Source: Endozoicomonas sp965261315
GTDB lineage: Bacteria > Pseudomonadota > Gammaproteobacteria > Pseudomonadales > Endozoicomonadaceae
Assembly (NCBI GenBank): GCA_965261315.1
Contig: CBDHDM010000038.1
Span: 62,001 to 126,000, forward strand
Reading direction: 5' to 3'
Length of the DNA stretch: 64,000 bases
The position numbers were made by a program, and so were the translations under genes. Each line of letters opens with the position of its first letter. The first letter of the stretch is position 1. The notes under the pieces are model-generated. The model made no database searches and was not told where the DNA came from. It worked only from the letters and a program-made list of their open reading frames with translations. Of the stretch, positions 1 through 8,289 are shown piece by piece.

Positions 1-1167
1 GGCCTGGGTATTACCGTGTACCTTGGTAAGCGAAAAGGCTCAGCGAGTACTTCTGACAGCAGCCCGCAGGCGATTCGTGAAACGATAAAAGCTGCCTGTG
101 ATATCGCCCGTTATACCTCTGAAGACCCTTATGCAGGTCTTGCTGACGCTGCCTTGATGGCTAAGGGGGAGTCGCTGCCTGATCTTGATTTGTATCACCC
201 ATGGGGGATTGACGCCCAGCAGGCGATTGATCTGGCTCTGCAATGTGAAGATGCGGGCCGAGCCTACAGTAATAAAATTATTAATTCTGATGGTGCCAGT
301 GTATCCAGCCATCAGGGCTGCCGCGTCTACGGAAACAGTCATGGTTTTATTGGCAGTTATGTTTCCAGTCGTCACAGTCTGAGTGCGGTGTTGATTGGTA
401 TGCAGGGTGATGAGATGCAGCGGGATTACTGGTACACAGTGAACCGGAATGCCAATGAGCTTGAAAAAGCGATCGCGGTTGGTAATAAAGCTGCCGAGCG
501 AACAGTTCGCCGGTTAGGGGCTCGCAAAGTGAGTACCTCTGAAGTGCCCGTTCTGTTTGCTCCGGAAGTCGCGTCAGGTTTTATCTCCCACTTCCTGGGC
601 GCGATCAGTGGTGGCAGTCTCTACCGGCAGGCTTCTTTCCTGCTGGATCATCTGGGTAAACCGATTTTCCCTGAATGGGTGCGTATTCATGAACAGCCTT
701 TATTAAAGAGCATGCTGGGTTCTGCGAGTTTTGACAACGATGGGCTGGCAACGTATGCCAAGGACTTCATTACCGGCGGTGTTTTGCAGCATTACATTTT
801 AAGTACATACTCTGCTCGTAAATTGGGCATGGATAGCACTGGTAATGCGGGTGGCGTCAATAACCTGTTTGTTGAAAGCAATGCTGGCGATCAGAGTGAG
901 CTGTTGAAGCAAATGGGTACCGGTTTACTGGTAACAGAGTTGATGGGGCAGGGGGTTAATACCGTAACGGGCGATTATTCCCGAGGCGCTGGTGGATTCT
1001 GGGTAGAGAATGGTGAAATCCAGTTCCCGGTTTCTGAAGTAACCATTGCTGGTAATCTGAAGGACATTTACCGGAATATTGTTGCGGTCGGTAGTGATGT
1101 GGATAAGCGAGGAAACATCCAGACCGGGTCAATTCTAATCAGCAATATGAAGCTGGCTGGCGAGTGA
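1..1167 (+). CDS. pmbA: PmbA/TldE-type metallopeptidase subunit, 5' end cut by window
   Basis: The reading frame is open from the first base and ends with TGA at 1165-1167. Its sequence (GITVYLGKRKGSAST near the start, HPWGIDAQQAIDLALQCE further on) matches the PmbA/TldE family. E. coli PmbA is about 450 residues; about 388 are present here, so some 60 N-terminal residues lie outside the window. A GTG at 16 is an internal valine, not a real start. TldE pairs with TldD to form a cytoplasmic protease known for maturing microcin B17 and degrading unfolded peptides; TldD carries the zinc site. The gene converges on mgtE, with a strong hairpin between them. In Pseudomonas, pmbA also lies near the rpoN-ptsO cluster, so the location is ordinary. 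Confidence 0.93.
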   Translation, partial: GLGITVYLGKRKGSASTSDSSPQAIRETIKAACDIARYTSEDPYAGLADAALMAKGESLPDLDLYHPWGIDAQQAIDLALQCEDAGRAYSNKIINSDGASVSSHQGCRVYGNSHGFIGSYVSSRHSLSAVLIGMQGDEMQRDYWYTVNRNANELEKAIAVGNKAAERTVRRLGARKVSTSEVPVLFAPEVASGFISHFLGAISGGSLYRQASFLLDHLGKPIFPEWVRIHEQPLLKSMLGSASFDNDGLATYAKDFITGGVLQHYILSTYSARKLGMDSTGNAGGVNNLFVESNAGDQSELLKQMGTGLLVTELMGQGVNTVTGDYSRGAGGFWVENGEIQFPVSEVTIAGNLKDIYRNIVAVGSDVDKRGNIQTGSILISNMKLAGE

Positions 1168-1174
1168 TTTTTTT

Positions 1175-1221
1175 AACCACAAAGACCACAAAGCTCACTA
1201 AGTTTTGTGGTCTTTGTGGTT
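1175..1221. terminator. 18-bp perfect inverted repeat between convergent pmbA and mgtE
   Basis: AACCACAAAGACCACAAA at 1175-1192 is perfectly complementary to 1204-1221, with an 11-base loop. A T-run lies just before it on the plus strand. It probably ends transcription from both convergent genes. The AACCACAAAG half-motif recurs at 45467, so this may be one member of a dispersed repeat family used as a terminator. Confidence 0.75.
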
Positions 1222-1227
1222 ATAAGC

Positions 1228-2586
1228 TTAACCGTAAAAAATCGTCGCCAGTCCAAGGAATGAGAAAAAGCCTACCACGTCAGAGACGGTCGTCAGAATA
1301 ATACTGCCAGCCAGTGCCGGATCGATATTCATTGATTTGAGAAGAACCGGTAATGCTGCTCCGGTGATTACCGCGACACTTAAATTAATGACCATCGCGC
1401 AGGCAATGACCAGAGAGATGATCGGGTCATCAAACCAGACCCAGGCAATGGCGGCCACCAGTGTTGCCCAGAGTAGCCCATTGAGAAAACCGGCAACCAG
1501 CTCTCTGCTTAATAGCCATTTAAGGTTGGTTTTACTGATTTGCCCCAGGGCCATCCCCCGGATGACCAGAGTCAGAGCCTGACTGCCGGCATTACCTCCC
1601 ATTCCCGCAACAATGGGCATCAGAACCGCTAATGCAACCACTTTATCAATGGTTTCCTGGAACAGGCCAATGACTGACGCGGCGATAAATGCCGTAATCA
1701 AGTTGAAACCCAGCCATACAGCACGGCGTCTGGCTGTTCGTAATGCAGGGGCGAAAGTATCTTCATCATCATCCAGGCCCGCCATGCTCATCATGGAGTG
1801 TTCGGCTTCTTCCCGGATAACATCCACCACATCATCAATGGTGATACGGCCAAGCAGTTTGCCTGTTTCATTAACGACGGGGGCGGAAATCAGATCCTGA
1901 CGCTCGAATAGCTGGGCAACCTGGGTGTCTTCCATATCCGCAGGGATAGGGTCCAGATCCGTTAACATGACCTCTCTGACTGTTGCACAAGGATCGGTTG
2001 TCAGTAATAAGGTCAGAGGCAGGCGACCAATATACTCATCACGACGATTAACGACCAGCAGGCTGTCTGTGGTATCAGGAATATCTTCATGCCGTCGTAG
2101 ATATCGAAGAACAACATCCACGGTATTATTCGGACGAACCGTAATGGTGTCGGTATTCATCAGGCCGCCAGCAGAATCTTCCGGATAAGCCAGAACGGCT
2201 TCAACCCTTTGCCGGTCCTGGCTGTTCATGGAGTCCAGAACCTGACGGGTGATCGTGCCAGGCAGCTGCTGCAGAAGGTCTGCGATGTCATCAACATCCT
2301 GACCTTCAGTAATCGCTTTCAGCTCGGCAATGTTCATCTGATCCAGAAAGAACTGACGAACCTCTTCACTTAGCTCCTGGAGTACATCACCTTCCTGTTC
2401 TCGATCCACCAGTCGCCATAACAGGCTCCGTAGCTTTGGCGGTGAAGACTCAAGCAGGTGCGCGGTATCAGCAGGAGGCAATGTGTTCAGCATGGTGCGT
2501 AATTCTGAAGAAACGCCATGCTCAAGAGCATCATTGAGTTTTTTTAGCTCGTCTTCACCGATGCTCAATTGCAGCTGCTGGGCCAT
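1228..2586 (-). CDS. mgtE: MgtE-type magnesium transporter
   Basis: This 452-residue protein has the MgtE layout: an acidic helical N-domain (residues 1-130), paired CBS domains (about 135-260, with EDSAGGLMNTD at the first), and a C-terminal half of about five membrane helices. The last part includes the family motif PIVAGMGGNAGSQ. MgtE forms homodimeric inner-membrane channels for Mg2+; the N and CBS domains bind Mg2+ and close the pore when cytoplasmic Mg2+ is high. It lies 117 bp downstream of ptsO on the same strand and could be read through from that operon or have its own promoter in the gap. Length and motifs are normal for the family. Confidence 0.95.
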   Translation of the reverse strand: MAQQLQLSIGEDELKKLNDALEHGVSSELRTMLNTLPPADTAHLLESSPPKLRSLLWRLVDREQEGDVLQELSEEVRQFFLDQMNIAELKAITEGQDVDDIADLLQQLPGTITRQVLDSMNSQDRQRVEAVLAYPEDSAGGLMNTDTITVRPNNTVDVVLRYLRRHEDIPDTTDSLLVVNRRDEYIGRLPLTLLLTTDPCATVREVMLTDLDPIPADMEDTQVAQLFERQDLISAPVVNETGKLLGRITIDDVVDVIREEAEHSMMSMAGLDDDEDTFAPALRTARRRAVWLGFNLITAFIAASVIGLFQETIDKVVALAVLMPIVAGMGGNAGSQALTLVIRGMALGQISKTNLKWLLSRELVAGFLNGLLWATLVAAIAWVWFDDPIISLVIACAMVINLSVAVITGAALPVLLKSMNIDPALAGSIILTTVSDVVGFFSFLGLATIFYG

Positions 2587-2703
2587 TATTATCTGCCTGA
2601 CTGGATTCTGGGTATCGGGTTATAAAACCAGATATCCAGAGAAAATGGAGAATGGTCACTTATTGTATGTGCAGAGGCTACTCCCTGGTAAGGGGGGAGC
2701 CAG

Positions 2704-2973
2704 TTATTCTTCTTCACCAAAGCGATCATCTATTAGCTCACACAGTGCCAGACAGGCTGCCTCCTCGTCACGACCATTACAAAGAAGCTCAAGTTCGGAC
2801 CCTTGTCCAGCAGCCAGCATCATGACGGCCATAATACTCTTACCATCGACCTTACGCCCGTTGAATTCAATTTCAATCTGGCTGGAAAAAGCGGATGACG
2901 TGGTCACAAACTTGGATGCAGCCCGGGCATGCAAACCCAGTTTGTTAATAATTTTTTTTCGATATGTAATCAT
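2704..2973 (-). CDS. ptsO: Nitrogen-PTS phosphocarrier NPr (HPr family)
   Basis: An 89-residue HPr-fold protein with the phosphorylation motif NKLGLHARAASKF; His15 accepts phosphate from PtsP. The conserved DGKSIMAVMML segment around residue 46 is also present. NPr passes phosphate to PtsN in the nitrogen PTS, which regulates potassium and nitrogen metabolism rather than moving sugar. The start codon overlaps the rapZ stop by one base (TAATG), showing translational coupling. Order rapZ-ptsO is conserved in gammaproteobacteria. A role as a sugar-PTS HPr for the chb system is possible but less likely given this neighbourhood. Confidence 0.93.
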   Translation of the reverse strand: MITYRKKIINKLGLHARAASKFVTTSSAFSSQIEIEFNGRKVDGKSIMAVMMLAAGQGSELELLCNGRDEEAACLALCELIDDRFGEEE

Positions 2974-3830
2974 TATTCGTGAAGCTCTCTGTGTCTGACC
3001 TGAACCCGTTCCAGTTTACTGGTGAACAGTTCACCCAGTGTTTTACAAATATAGACTGAGCGGTGCTGCCCTCCAGTGCAACCAATGGCAATGGTCATAT
3101 AACTGCGTTGGGCTGATTCAAATCGGGGGAGCCACTTCTCTATAAAGGCACTGATATCGCCAATCATCTCGATAACATAGGGATCGTCTTTCAGAAAGTC
3201 GATCACAGGTTCTTCCAGACCGGTATGTACTCTCAGGGATTCAACCCAGAAGGGGTTAGGAAGGCAGCGAACATCGAAGATAAAGTCTGCATCGGAAGGA
3301 GTCCCGTTCTTAAAGCCAAAAGATTGAAAAAGAACAGCCATACCACTTTTTTGGTCATCACAGAACTCCTGTTTGATCAGGTCGCGGAACTGATGAACGG
3401 AGAGCGGTGTGGTATCGATTTTTAGATCTGCTTCTATAAGCACAGGTTTGAGCAGTTTTTTTTCTATCTCGATGGATTCTCTGAGAGAAGTCTGGTCATT
3501 ACTGAGAGGGTGCTTTCTCCGGGTGGAGCTGTAACGGCTGACCAGCTTTTCACTGCCGGTATCCAGGTAAAGAACCTGACAGTCAATACCTTTGCTTCTG
3601 AGGGAGGCCAGCAACTCAGAAAAGTTATCCAATGCGCCAGGCAGGTTTCTGACATCAATACTGACAGCCATTTTTGGGGGTTCAGAATGATGGCCTTTCA
3701 GGGTGTCCGGTAGCTGGCTCAGCATGCTGGCTGGCAGGTTGTCGACACAATAGAAACCCTCATCCTCAAGGGTGTGCAGGGCTGAACTTTTTCCTGAGCC
3801 GGATCGCCCGCTGATGATGATAAGTTTCAT
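2973..3830 (-). CDS. rapZ: RNase adapter protein RapZ
   Basis: A 285-residue P-loop protein beginning MKLIIISGRSGSGKS (Walker A, residues 8-15). The C-terminal half has the RapZ signature GCTGGQHRSVY. In E. coli RapZ binds glucosamine-6-phosphate and the small RNA GlmZ and guides RNase E, so it sets GlmS and amino-sugar supply for the envelope. The start is supported by AAAGGAA about six bases upstream. It overlaps ptsO by one base. Upstream, where ptsN should be adjacent, an unrelated plus-strand gene (4260-5234) intervenes. rapZ-ptsO must therefore have a promoter of their own in 3831-4259. Confidence 0.95.
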   Translation of the reverse strand: MKLIIISGRSGSGKSSALHTLEDEGFYCVDNLPASMLSQLPDTLKGHHSEPPKMAVSIDVRNLPGALDNFSELLASLRSKGIDCQVLYLDTGSEKLVSRYSSTRRKHPLSNDQTSLRESIEIEKKLLKPVLIEADLKIDTTPLSVHQFRDLIKQEFCDDQKSGMAVLFQSFGFKNGTPSDADFIFDVRCLPNPFWVESLRVHTGLEEPVIDFLKDDPYVIEMIGDISAFIEKWLPRFESAQRSYMTIAIGCTGGQHRSVYICKTLGELFTSKLERVQVRHRELHE

Positions 3831-4259
3831 GGCTGTTCCTTTGTGCTTTTCGAGCTTGGCATATGTAAGTGGTATTTATGCTCTGTGAGTATTTTAAGTC
3901 GGCCTCTCTAATATTAAAGCAACTTTTTATCAATTAGCCTACTGGGAGTTTTCAGGTTTTTGGAGGTTGGGATATTCCGTGTCCGGCATTTTTTATCATT
4001 AATTAACCTCAGTAAATGCTACAATTAAAGTCGTAGGAGGTTACGAGATTGTTGGGCGAGTGATTATTAAAAATACTGTTTTCTGTTTTAAACCCCCTCA
4101 TCTTAACGTCATGATTTTTAGAGTTTGTTAGCAATGTTGACGCTGTTGTTATTCATTTTATGGAACTTTCTGAATATTGTTTTCAACAGATAAGGATATT
4201 GAAGGGGAATTTAATATCCTTTGTTTGCTGGAAATAGTAATCATTAAAGGAGTAACATC
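3831..4259. other. 429-bp AT-rich intergenic region between divergent rapZ and the coiled-coil gene
   Basis: No gene is supported here. The stretch is AT-rich and must hold divergent promoters: one for rapZ-ptsO and one for the plus-strand gene at 4260. The only clear signal is AAAGGAG at 4246-4252, the ribosome binding site for that gene. Confidence 0.5.
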
Positions 4260-5234
4260 ATGATGGATTCAATGAAATATACTGTCTCTTCTTCTACTAG
4301 CAATATTCAGTTTAAAGGAGTTGAATCAGAGGGGAATAAAACAGAGGGCAAGAAGAGTGCTTTTGGCCGATTTTCTGCATCGAAAGTAGTTAATGTTTTA
4401 CTTTATATTCCCAGAAAAATATGGTCTAAAATGAAAGCGCTTCATAATTTAGTGCAGACTAAGCTGCATCAACGAGACATAAAAGCTACTGCAGTTAAAG
4501 CTCATATGGATGTTGACAGAGTTGTCCAGCGCCATCATGTTCCTGCTACTAAGCCAGAAAGAGACTTTCATAAGGTTTTCAATGAGCTTCAAACGTTAAA
4601 GCCTGTTGAAAGTGGTGTTGGTATTTTGCCTGAAGAACAGCAGGGTGAGAGCAATTTTACTGCTGGAAGCAAAGATCGAGCTATCGCAGGTGCTGCTTTT
4701 CAAGTCAAAAGCGAGCTTAAGAAACTCAACAGTGATCTGGTGGAGCTGGTGAAGAAACGTAAGACGGCTGAAACAGAGCTGGCAGAAAGTCAGCGCCTTA
4801 TTAAAGATCTGGATCGCCGCTTGAAAAAAGCTATTAAAGATAGAGAAAGTGGTGTGAAGAAGTTCAAGGCATCTATGAACCCGGAAGCTGGTTCAAGAAA
4901 ACGTCTTTCAGGGGAAAAAGAGGTCGTGCTCGCCAAGACGATTGCTGAGTGCAACAAGATGATTGCTTCTCGGGAAGCACAGAAAGCTCAAGAAGTGCAA
5001 GCCGCCCAGAGCCTTGAAAGTGAGATTAAAAGATACAACACTGGAATTGATAATGTGAAGTCTGACATCCAGGCTGCTACTTCAGTCCTTGAGGTGTTTA
5101 ACAGAGATCTTTCTTTTGATGACTTGATGAGGCTGCAAGTGAAGGAGCAAGGCTATTCTGCAGCAGAAGGAAAAGCGGTTGAACTGGTAAATTCCAAGCA
5201 TGAGGGTATGGCCATGTTCACTCAAATGCTTTAA
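4260..5234 (+). CDS. Orphan coiled-coil protein, possible secreted effector
   Basis: I do not recognise this 324-residue protein. It starts at ATG 4260 (a second ATG follows at once) after AAAGGAG with 7-base spacing. The N-terminus is rich in Ser/Thr/Asn, followed by a basic stretch with an amphipathic or weakly hydrophobic patch (VVNVLLYIPRKIWSKMKAL, about residues 42-60). Residues of about 145-275 are a long coiled coil rich in Lys, Glu and Gln. There is no signal peptide. The gene sits on the opposite strand inside the conserved ptsN-rapZ operon and has its own terminator, so it is an insertion. A polar Ser-rich start plus a coiled coil is common in type III effectors and their partners, but that is inference only. 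Confidence 0.7.
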   Translation: MMDSMKYTVSSSTSNIQFKGVESEGNKTEGKKSAFGRFSASKVVNVLLYIPRKIWSKMKALHNLVQTKLHQRDIKATAVKAHMDVDRVVQRHHVPATKPERDFHKVFNELQTLKPVESGVGILPEEQQGESNFTAGSKDRAIAGAAFQVKSELKKLNSDLVELVKKRKTAETELAESQRLIKDLDRRLKKAIKDRESGVKKFKASMNPEAGSRKRLSGEKEVVLAKTIAECNKMIASREAQKAQEVQAAQSLESEIKRYNTGIDNVKSDIQAATSVLEVFNRDLSFDDLMRLQVKEQGYSAAEGKAVELVNSKHEGMAMFTQML

Positions 5235-5251
5235 CTGGTAAATCTTGAAAA

Positions 5252-5284
5252 AAAAGGGGGACTGTAAAGCCCCCCCTTTTTTAT
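5252..5284 (+). terminator. Rho-independent terminator of the coiled-coil gene
   Basis: AAAAGGGGG is followed by a short loop (ACTGTAAAG) and CCCCCCCTTTTTT. This gives a GC-rich stem with a U-tract 20-50 bases after the stop at 5234. Confidence 0.85.
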
Positions 5285-5431
5285 GGAGGTCCAGAATATG
5301 TTTGCTAAAAGATATCCTTGGGGAAACGGTATTTTAAGGGCTAGCACGCCCTTAGCAATCCTTTTGTATATGTGATGTTTTTTTAGCCTATGAGCCTAAC
5401 TGCTTTTGGTTTGTCGAAAGAGTCATGCTCT

Positions 5432-5878
5432 TCAATCAATAATGCTATGGTAGAGGGTTGGTGTATCGTGTGCGGAGCGCATGTTTTTCAACACTGATGA
5501 TGAATGAAACCGCTCCGCCAACGCCTTCAAAATTTCCAGATGCTCCTGATTTTCCCCCTGTGGTACGATCAGTGCAAATACCAAATCTACTGGTTTGCGA
5601 TCCACTGAATCGAAATCAACGGGTTCTGCCAGGCGTATAAAGAGCCCGACGGGTTCAGGGCAGGCTTTACAGCGGCAGTGGGGAATAGCAATGCCTTCCC
5701 CCAGTCCTGTCGTGCCAAGTCGCTCCCGGGAGACCAGTGCTTCAAACAGCTCTTTGGCATTGATTTCGGGGACTTCGCTGCTCATACGTTCAGCGATAAA
5801 TTCCAGAATTTTCTTTTTGCTGACCCCGTGCACACCATCAAGGGTGCGCCCGGGGGTTAAGATGCGATGAATAATCAT
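5432..5878 (-). CDS. ptsN: Nitrogen regulatory PTS enzyme IIA
   Basis: This is a 148-residue EIIA-fold protein starting MIIHRILTPGRT, the usual PtsN opening. An in-frame TTG at 5896 would add six residues and is less likely. GEGIAIPHCRC contains the phosphorylated histidine (His67), in the spacing seen in E. coli PtsN (His73). PtsN receives phosphate from NPr; its unphosphorylated form regulates K+ transport and sensor kinases. It follows hpf by about 28 bp in the order rpoN-hpf-ptsN, which is the ancestral order. The next ancestral gene, rapZ, is displaced by an inserted orphan gene. Confidence 0.93.
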   Translation of the reverse strand: MIIHRILTPGRTLDGVHGVSKKKILEFIAERMSSEVPEINAKELFEALVSRERLGTTGLGEGIAIPHCRCKACPEPVGLFIRLAEPVDFDSVDRKPVDLVFALIVPQGENQEHLEILKALAERFHSSSVLKNMRSAHDTPTLYHSIID

Positions 5879-5905
5879 GCTGGATAAGAATGGCAACCTG
5901 AAAAG

Positions 5906-6220
5906 TCAAAGGGCATGGCCACTGGCGCCCTGCTGCCTGTGTAGCGCTTTCTCTTTCTGTTTAACCAGCTGCCGATCCAGCTTGTCCGAGAGCAGGTCAA
6001 TGGCTGCGTACATGTCTTCGTGCTCAGAGGTCGCGTTAATCTCAGCTCCCCGCGTATGCAGAACCGCTTCCGCTTTCTGCGCCAGCTTTTCTACACTCAG
6101 GGTCACCTGTACATTGGTGATATGGTCAAAATGTGAAGCAAGACGTTCCAGTTTCTTGATCACATAGTCGTGCAGAGCTTCTGTTACCTCGACATGATGT
6201 CCACTGATGTTGACTTGCAT
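5906..6220 (-). CDS. hpf: Short-form hibernation promoting factor
   Basis: The 104-residue protein begins MQVNISGHHVEVTEAL and has the beta-alpha-beta-beta-beta-alpha pattern of the RaiA/HPF family. It binds the 30S decoding centre and helps make inactive 100S ribosomes in stationary phase. The ATG at 6220 is preferred over an upstream in-frame start at 6241, because AGGAGA lies about seven bases before it. The length is that of short HPF, which works with RMF in gammaproteobacteria. It sits between rpoN and ptsN, as in E. coli and Pseudomonas. Confidence 0.94.
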   Translation of the reverse strand: MQVNISGHHVEVTEALHDYVIKKLERLASHFDHITNVQVTLSVEKLAQKAEAVLHTRGAEINATSEHEDMYAAIDLLSDKLDRQLVKQKEKALHRQQGASGHAL

Positions 6221-6448
6221 GTAGCGCTCTCCTGATCCCATTTTCAGATAATCACCAGTCCGCGGGATTTTTCGTACTGGCTGTTTACTGAAAATGCCGT
6301 TTTTGTTGTTTCCTTATCTTCGGGTGAAGGCAGGAACGGCATTTTCGCTTATGTCTGTCTTCGATTCTAACACTGTCAATGCTGCTTGGAATGCCCTGGG
6401 GCAAAAAAACTATTCTTTGTACCGCTCTTTACAAGACCCTCTGGAAAA

Positions 6449-7912
6449 TCAGAGTACCAGTTGTTTCCGTTCATTCGAGGGCGGCAGGTGCATAGACTCT
6501 CGGTACTTGGCAATAGTACGCCGTGCGACCTTGATGCCCTGTTCGCCCAGTATGGCTGCGATTTTATTATCACTCAGTGGTTTTCGGGGGGGCTCTTCAG
6601 CAATCAACTTGCGAATATGGGCTCGGATGGCTGTGGATGAGCACTCTCCACCCTCATCGGTACTGACATGACTGGAGAAAAAATACTTCAGCTCATAAAC
6701 TCCCCGTGGCGTGTGCATGTATTTCTGGGTGGTCACCCGTGAGATGGTTGATTCATGCATGCCAACGGCATCGGCAATATCTGCCAGTACCAGGGGTTTC
6801 ATCGCTTCATCACCTTTCTCAAGAAATTCCTGCTGGTAGGCAATGATCTGGCTGGCGACTTTCATCAGCGTTTCATTACGACTTTGCAGGTTTTTCAGAA
6901 ACCACCGGGCTTCCTGAAGGTGGTTTTTCATAAATACATTGTCGCGGCTGTTGTTGGCTCTCTGAACCATGGACGCATAGTTATTATTAATGCGCAGTCT
7001 TGGTAAGGCATCGGAGTTCAGCTCAACGGTCCAGCGTTCCTTTATTTTTCGAACCGAGATATCCGGGACGACATATTCTGCTTCAGAGTGGTCAATGGCA
7101 TTCCCCGGCTTTGGGGTAAAACTCTGAATCAGGCTCAATGCTTCCCGTAGCTGATCTTCTTTCAACTTGGCCCGGCGCATGATACGCGCATAGTCACGGG
7201 TGCCGAGTGCTTCCAGATGGAGGCTGATCAGTTTCTCGGTATTTTGAAAATGCGGAGTTGATGGTGGTAGTTGTCGAAGTTGAACCAGCAGGCACTCTTT
7301 CAGGTCTGCACTGGCACAACCGACAGGGTCAAATTGCTGAATCCGGTGCTGCAGTACTTTTACCTCTTCAATCTCCAGCTCTTCCAGTTGGGATCGCAGA
7401 GAGACAAAAAGCTCATCCAGAGAACAGGTAAGATAGCCGTCGGGATTAATCGCTTCAATGATAGCGAGGCCAATCAGGCGATCCCGATCGCTCATGGGAG
7501 CCATATCCAGCTGCCATTCCAGATGATCCTGAAGGGATTCTACGGCTGATGACTTTGCCAGAGGGTCGTAATCATCATCACCACTGCTGGCGGGCAAACT
7601 GGAATATACATCGTCCCAGGCGGAGTCTACCGGTAGCTCACTGGGAATGCTTTCTGACCACTCGGCCATCTCTTGAGGTTCAGGTTCTGAGGTGGTTTCG
7701 CTCAGGTCAAGCAGCTCTTCCTTGCCATCACTGCTGGTGGACATGTCATCACTCTGGCTATCCTCAGGCTCCAGCATTGGATTGGACTCCAGAGCTTCCT
7801 GGATCTCCTGTTGAAGATCCAGTGTCGATAGCTGTAGCAGCCGGATGGCCTGTTGCAGCTGAGGCGTCATGGTCAGCTGCTGGCCCATCTTGAGCTGTAA
7901 GGAAGGCTTCAT
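6449..7912 (-). CDS. rpoN: RNA polymerase sigma-54 factor
   Basis: A 487-residue sigma-54 starting MKPSLQLKMGQQLTMTPQLQ, the Gln/Leu-rich region I that contacts activators. It is followed by an acidic region II (about residues 50-130), the core-binding region, and a C-terminal DNA-binding part with the RpoN box (ARRTIAKYRE). The open frame extends 87 codons upstream, but region I fixes the start at 7912; the extension has no family similarity. rpoN normally follows lptB directly. Here lptB is about 8 kb away, with an accessory block between, so rpoN must use a promoter in 7913-8289. Confidence 0.96.
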   Translation of the reverse strand: MKPSLQLKMGQQLTMTPQLQQAIRLLQLSTLDLQQEIQEALESNPMLEPEDSQSDDMSTSSDGKEELLDLSETTSEPEPQEMAEWSESIPSELPVDSAWDDVYSSLPASSGDDDYDPLAKSSAVESLQDHLEWQLDMAPMSDRDRLIGLAIIEAINPDGYLTCSLDELFVSLRSQLEELEIEEVKVLQHRIQQFDPVGCASADLKECLLVQLRQLPPSTPHFQNTEKLISLHLEALGTRDYARIMRRAKLKEDQLREALSLIQSFTPKPGNAIDHSEAEYVVPDISVRKIKERWTVELNSDALPRLRINNNYASMVQRANNSRDNVFMKNHLQEARWFLKNLQSRNETLMKVASQIIAYQQEFLEKGDEAMKPLVLADIADAVGMHESTISRVTTQKYMHTPRGVYELKYFFSSHVSTDEGGECSSTAIRAHIRKLIAEEPPRKPLSDNKIAAILGEQGIKVARRTIAKYRESMHLPPSNERKQLVL

Positions 7913-8289
7913 AGGCAACAGTATACCTTTACTTCGTTGTCCGTGGAGACTGCAGGCTGCCGATCTTCCCCCAAAACTGATGAAGTGGGGTGACCGTTGT
8001 CTGGTCAGTATTAGCACGGATGCTTTAGCGACCACTCTCCATGTGTGGCTGATTATAAACCCATAGTCGTTTCTGAAACCATAGGCGGTCATAAAAGTAG
8101 TGGTTGCAGATGATGAGTTTGGTTGTGTTTCTTTGTTTTGTATCAGTGGTTTCCGTCTTAATAGTTCGGTCAAAACGACTGTGAGAATTGTTTAAAAAAA
8201 AGTACTCAGTCATTGTTTGACACTGATCAATTAAAAACCCTAGTACAAGAAATAACCTGAACGAAATTTAAGTATTGTCGGGGTTTTGT

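Noticed and set aside
238..265. SOCS box between or after the SH2 domains of the protein at 14667-15806 (residues of about 238-265)
   Set aside because: The stretch SEFIHRECLERL only loosely recalls the start of a SOCS box and lacks the rest of the motif, so no SOCS box is claimed. An empty findings entry with these coordinates carries no claim.
4260..5234. Coiled-coil gene as an SMC or flagellar protein
   Set aside because: Only generic heptad-like composition is shared; no ATPase, hinge or flagellar motif is present.
6449..8173. N-terminally extended rpoN of 574 residues
   Set aside because: The extra 87 residues do not resemble any sigma-54; region I begins at the methionine encoded at 7912.
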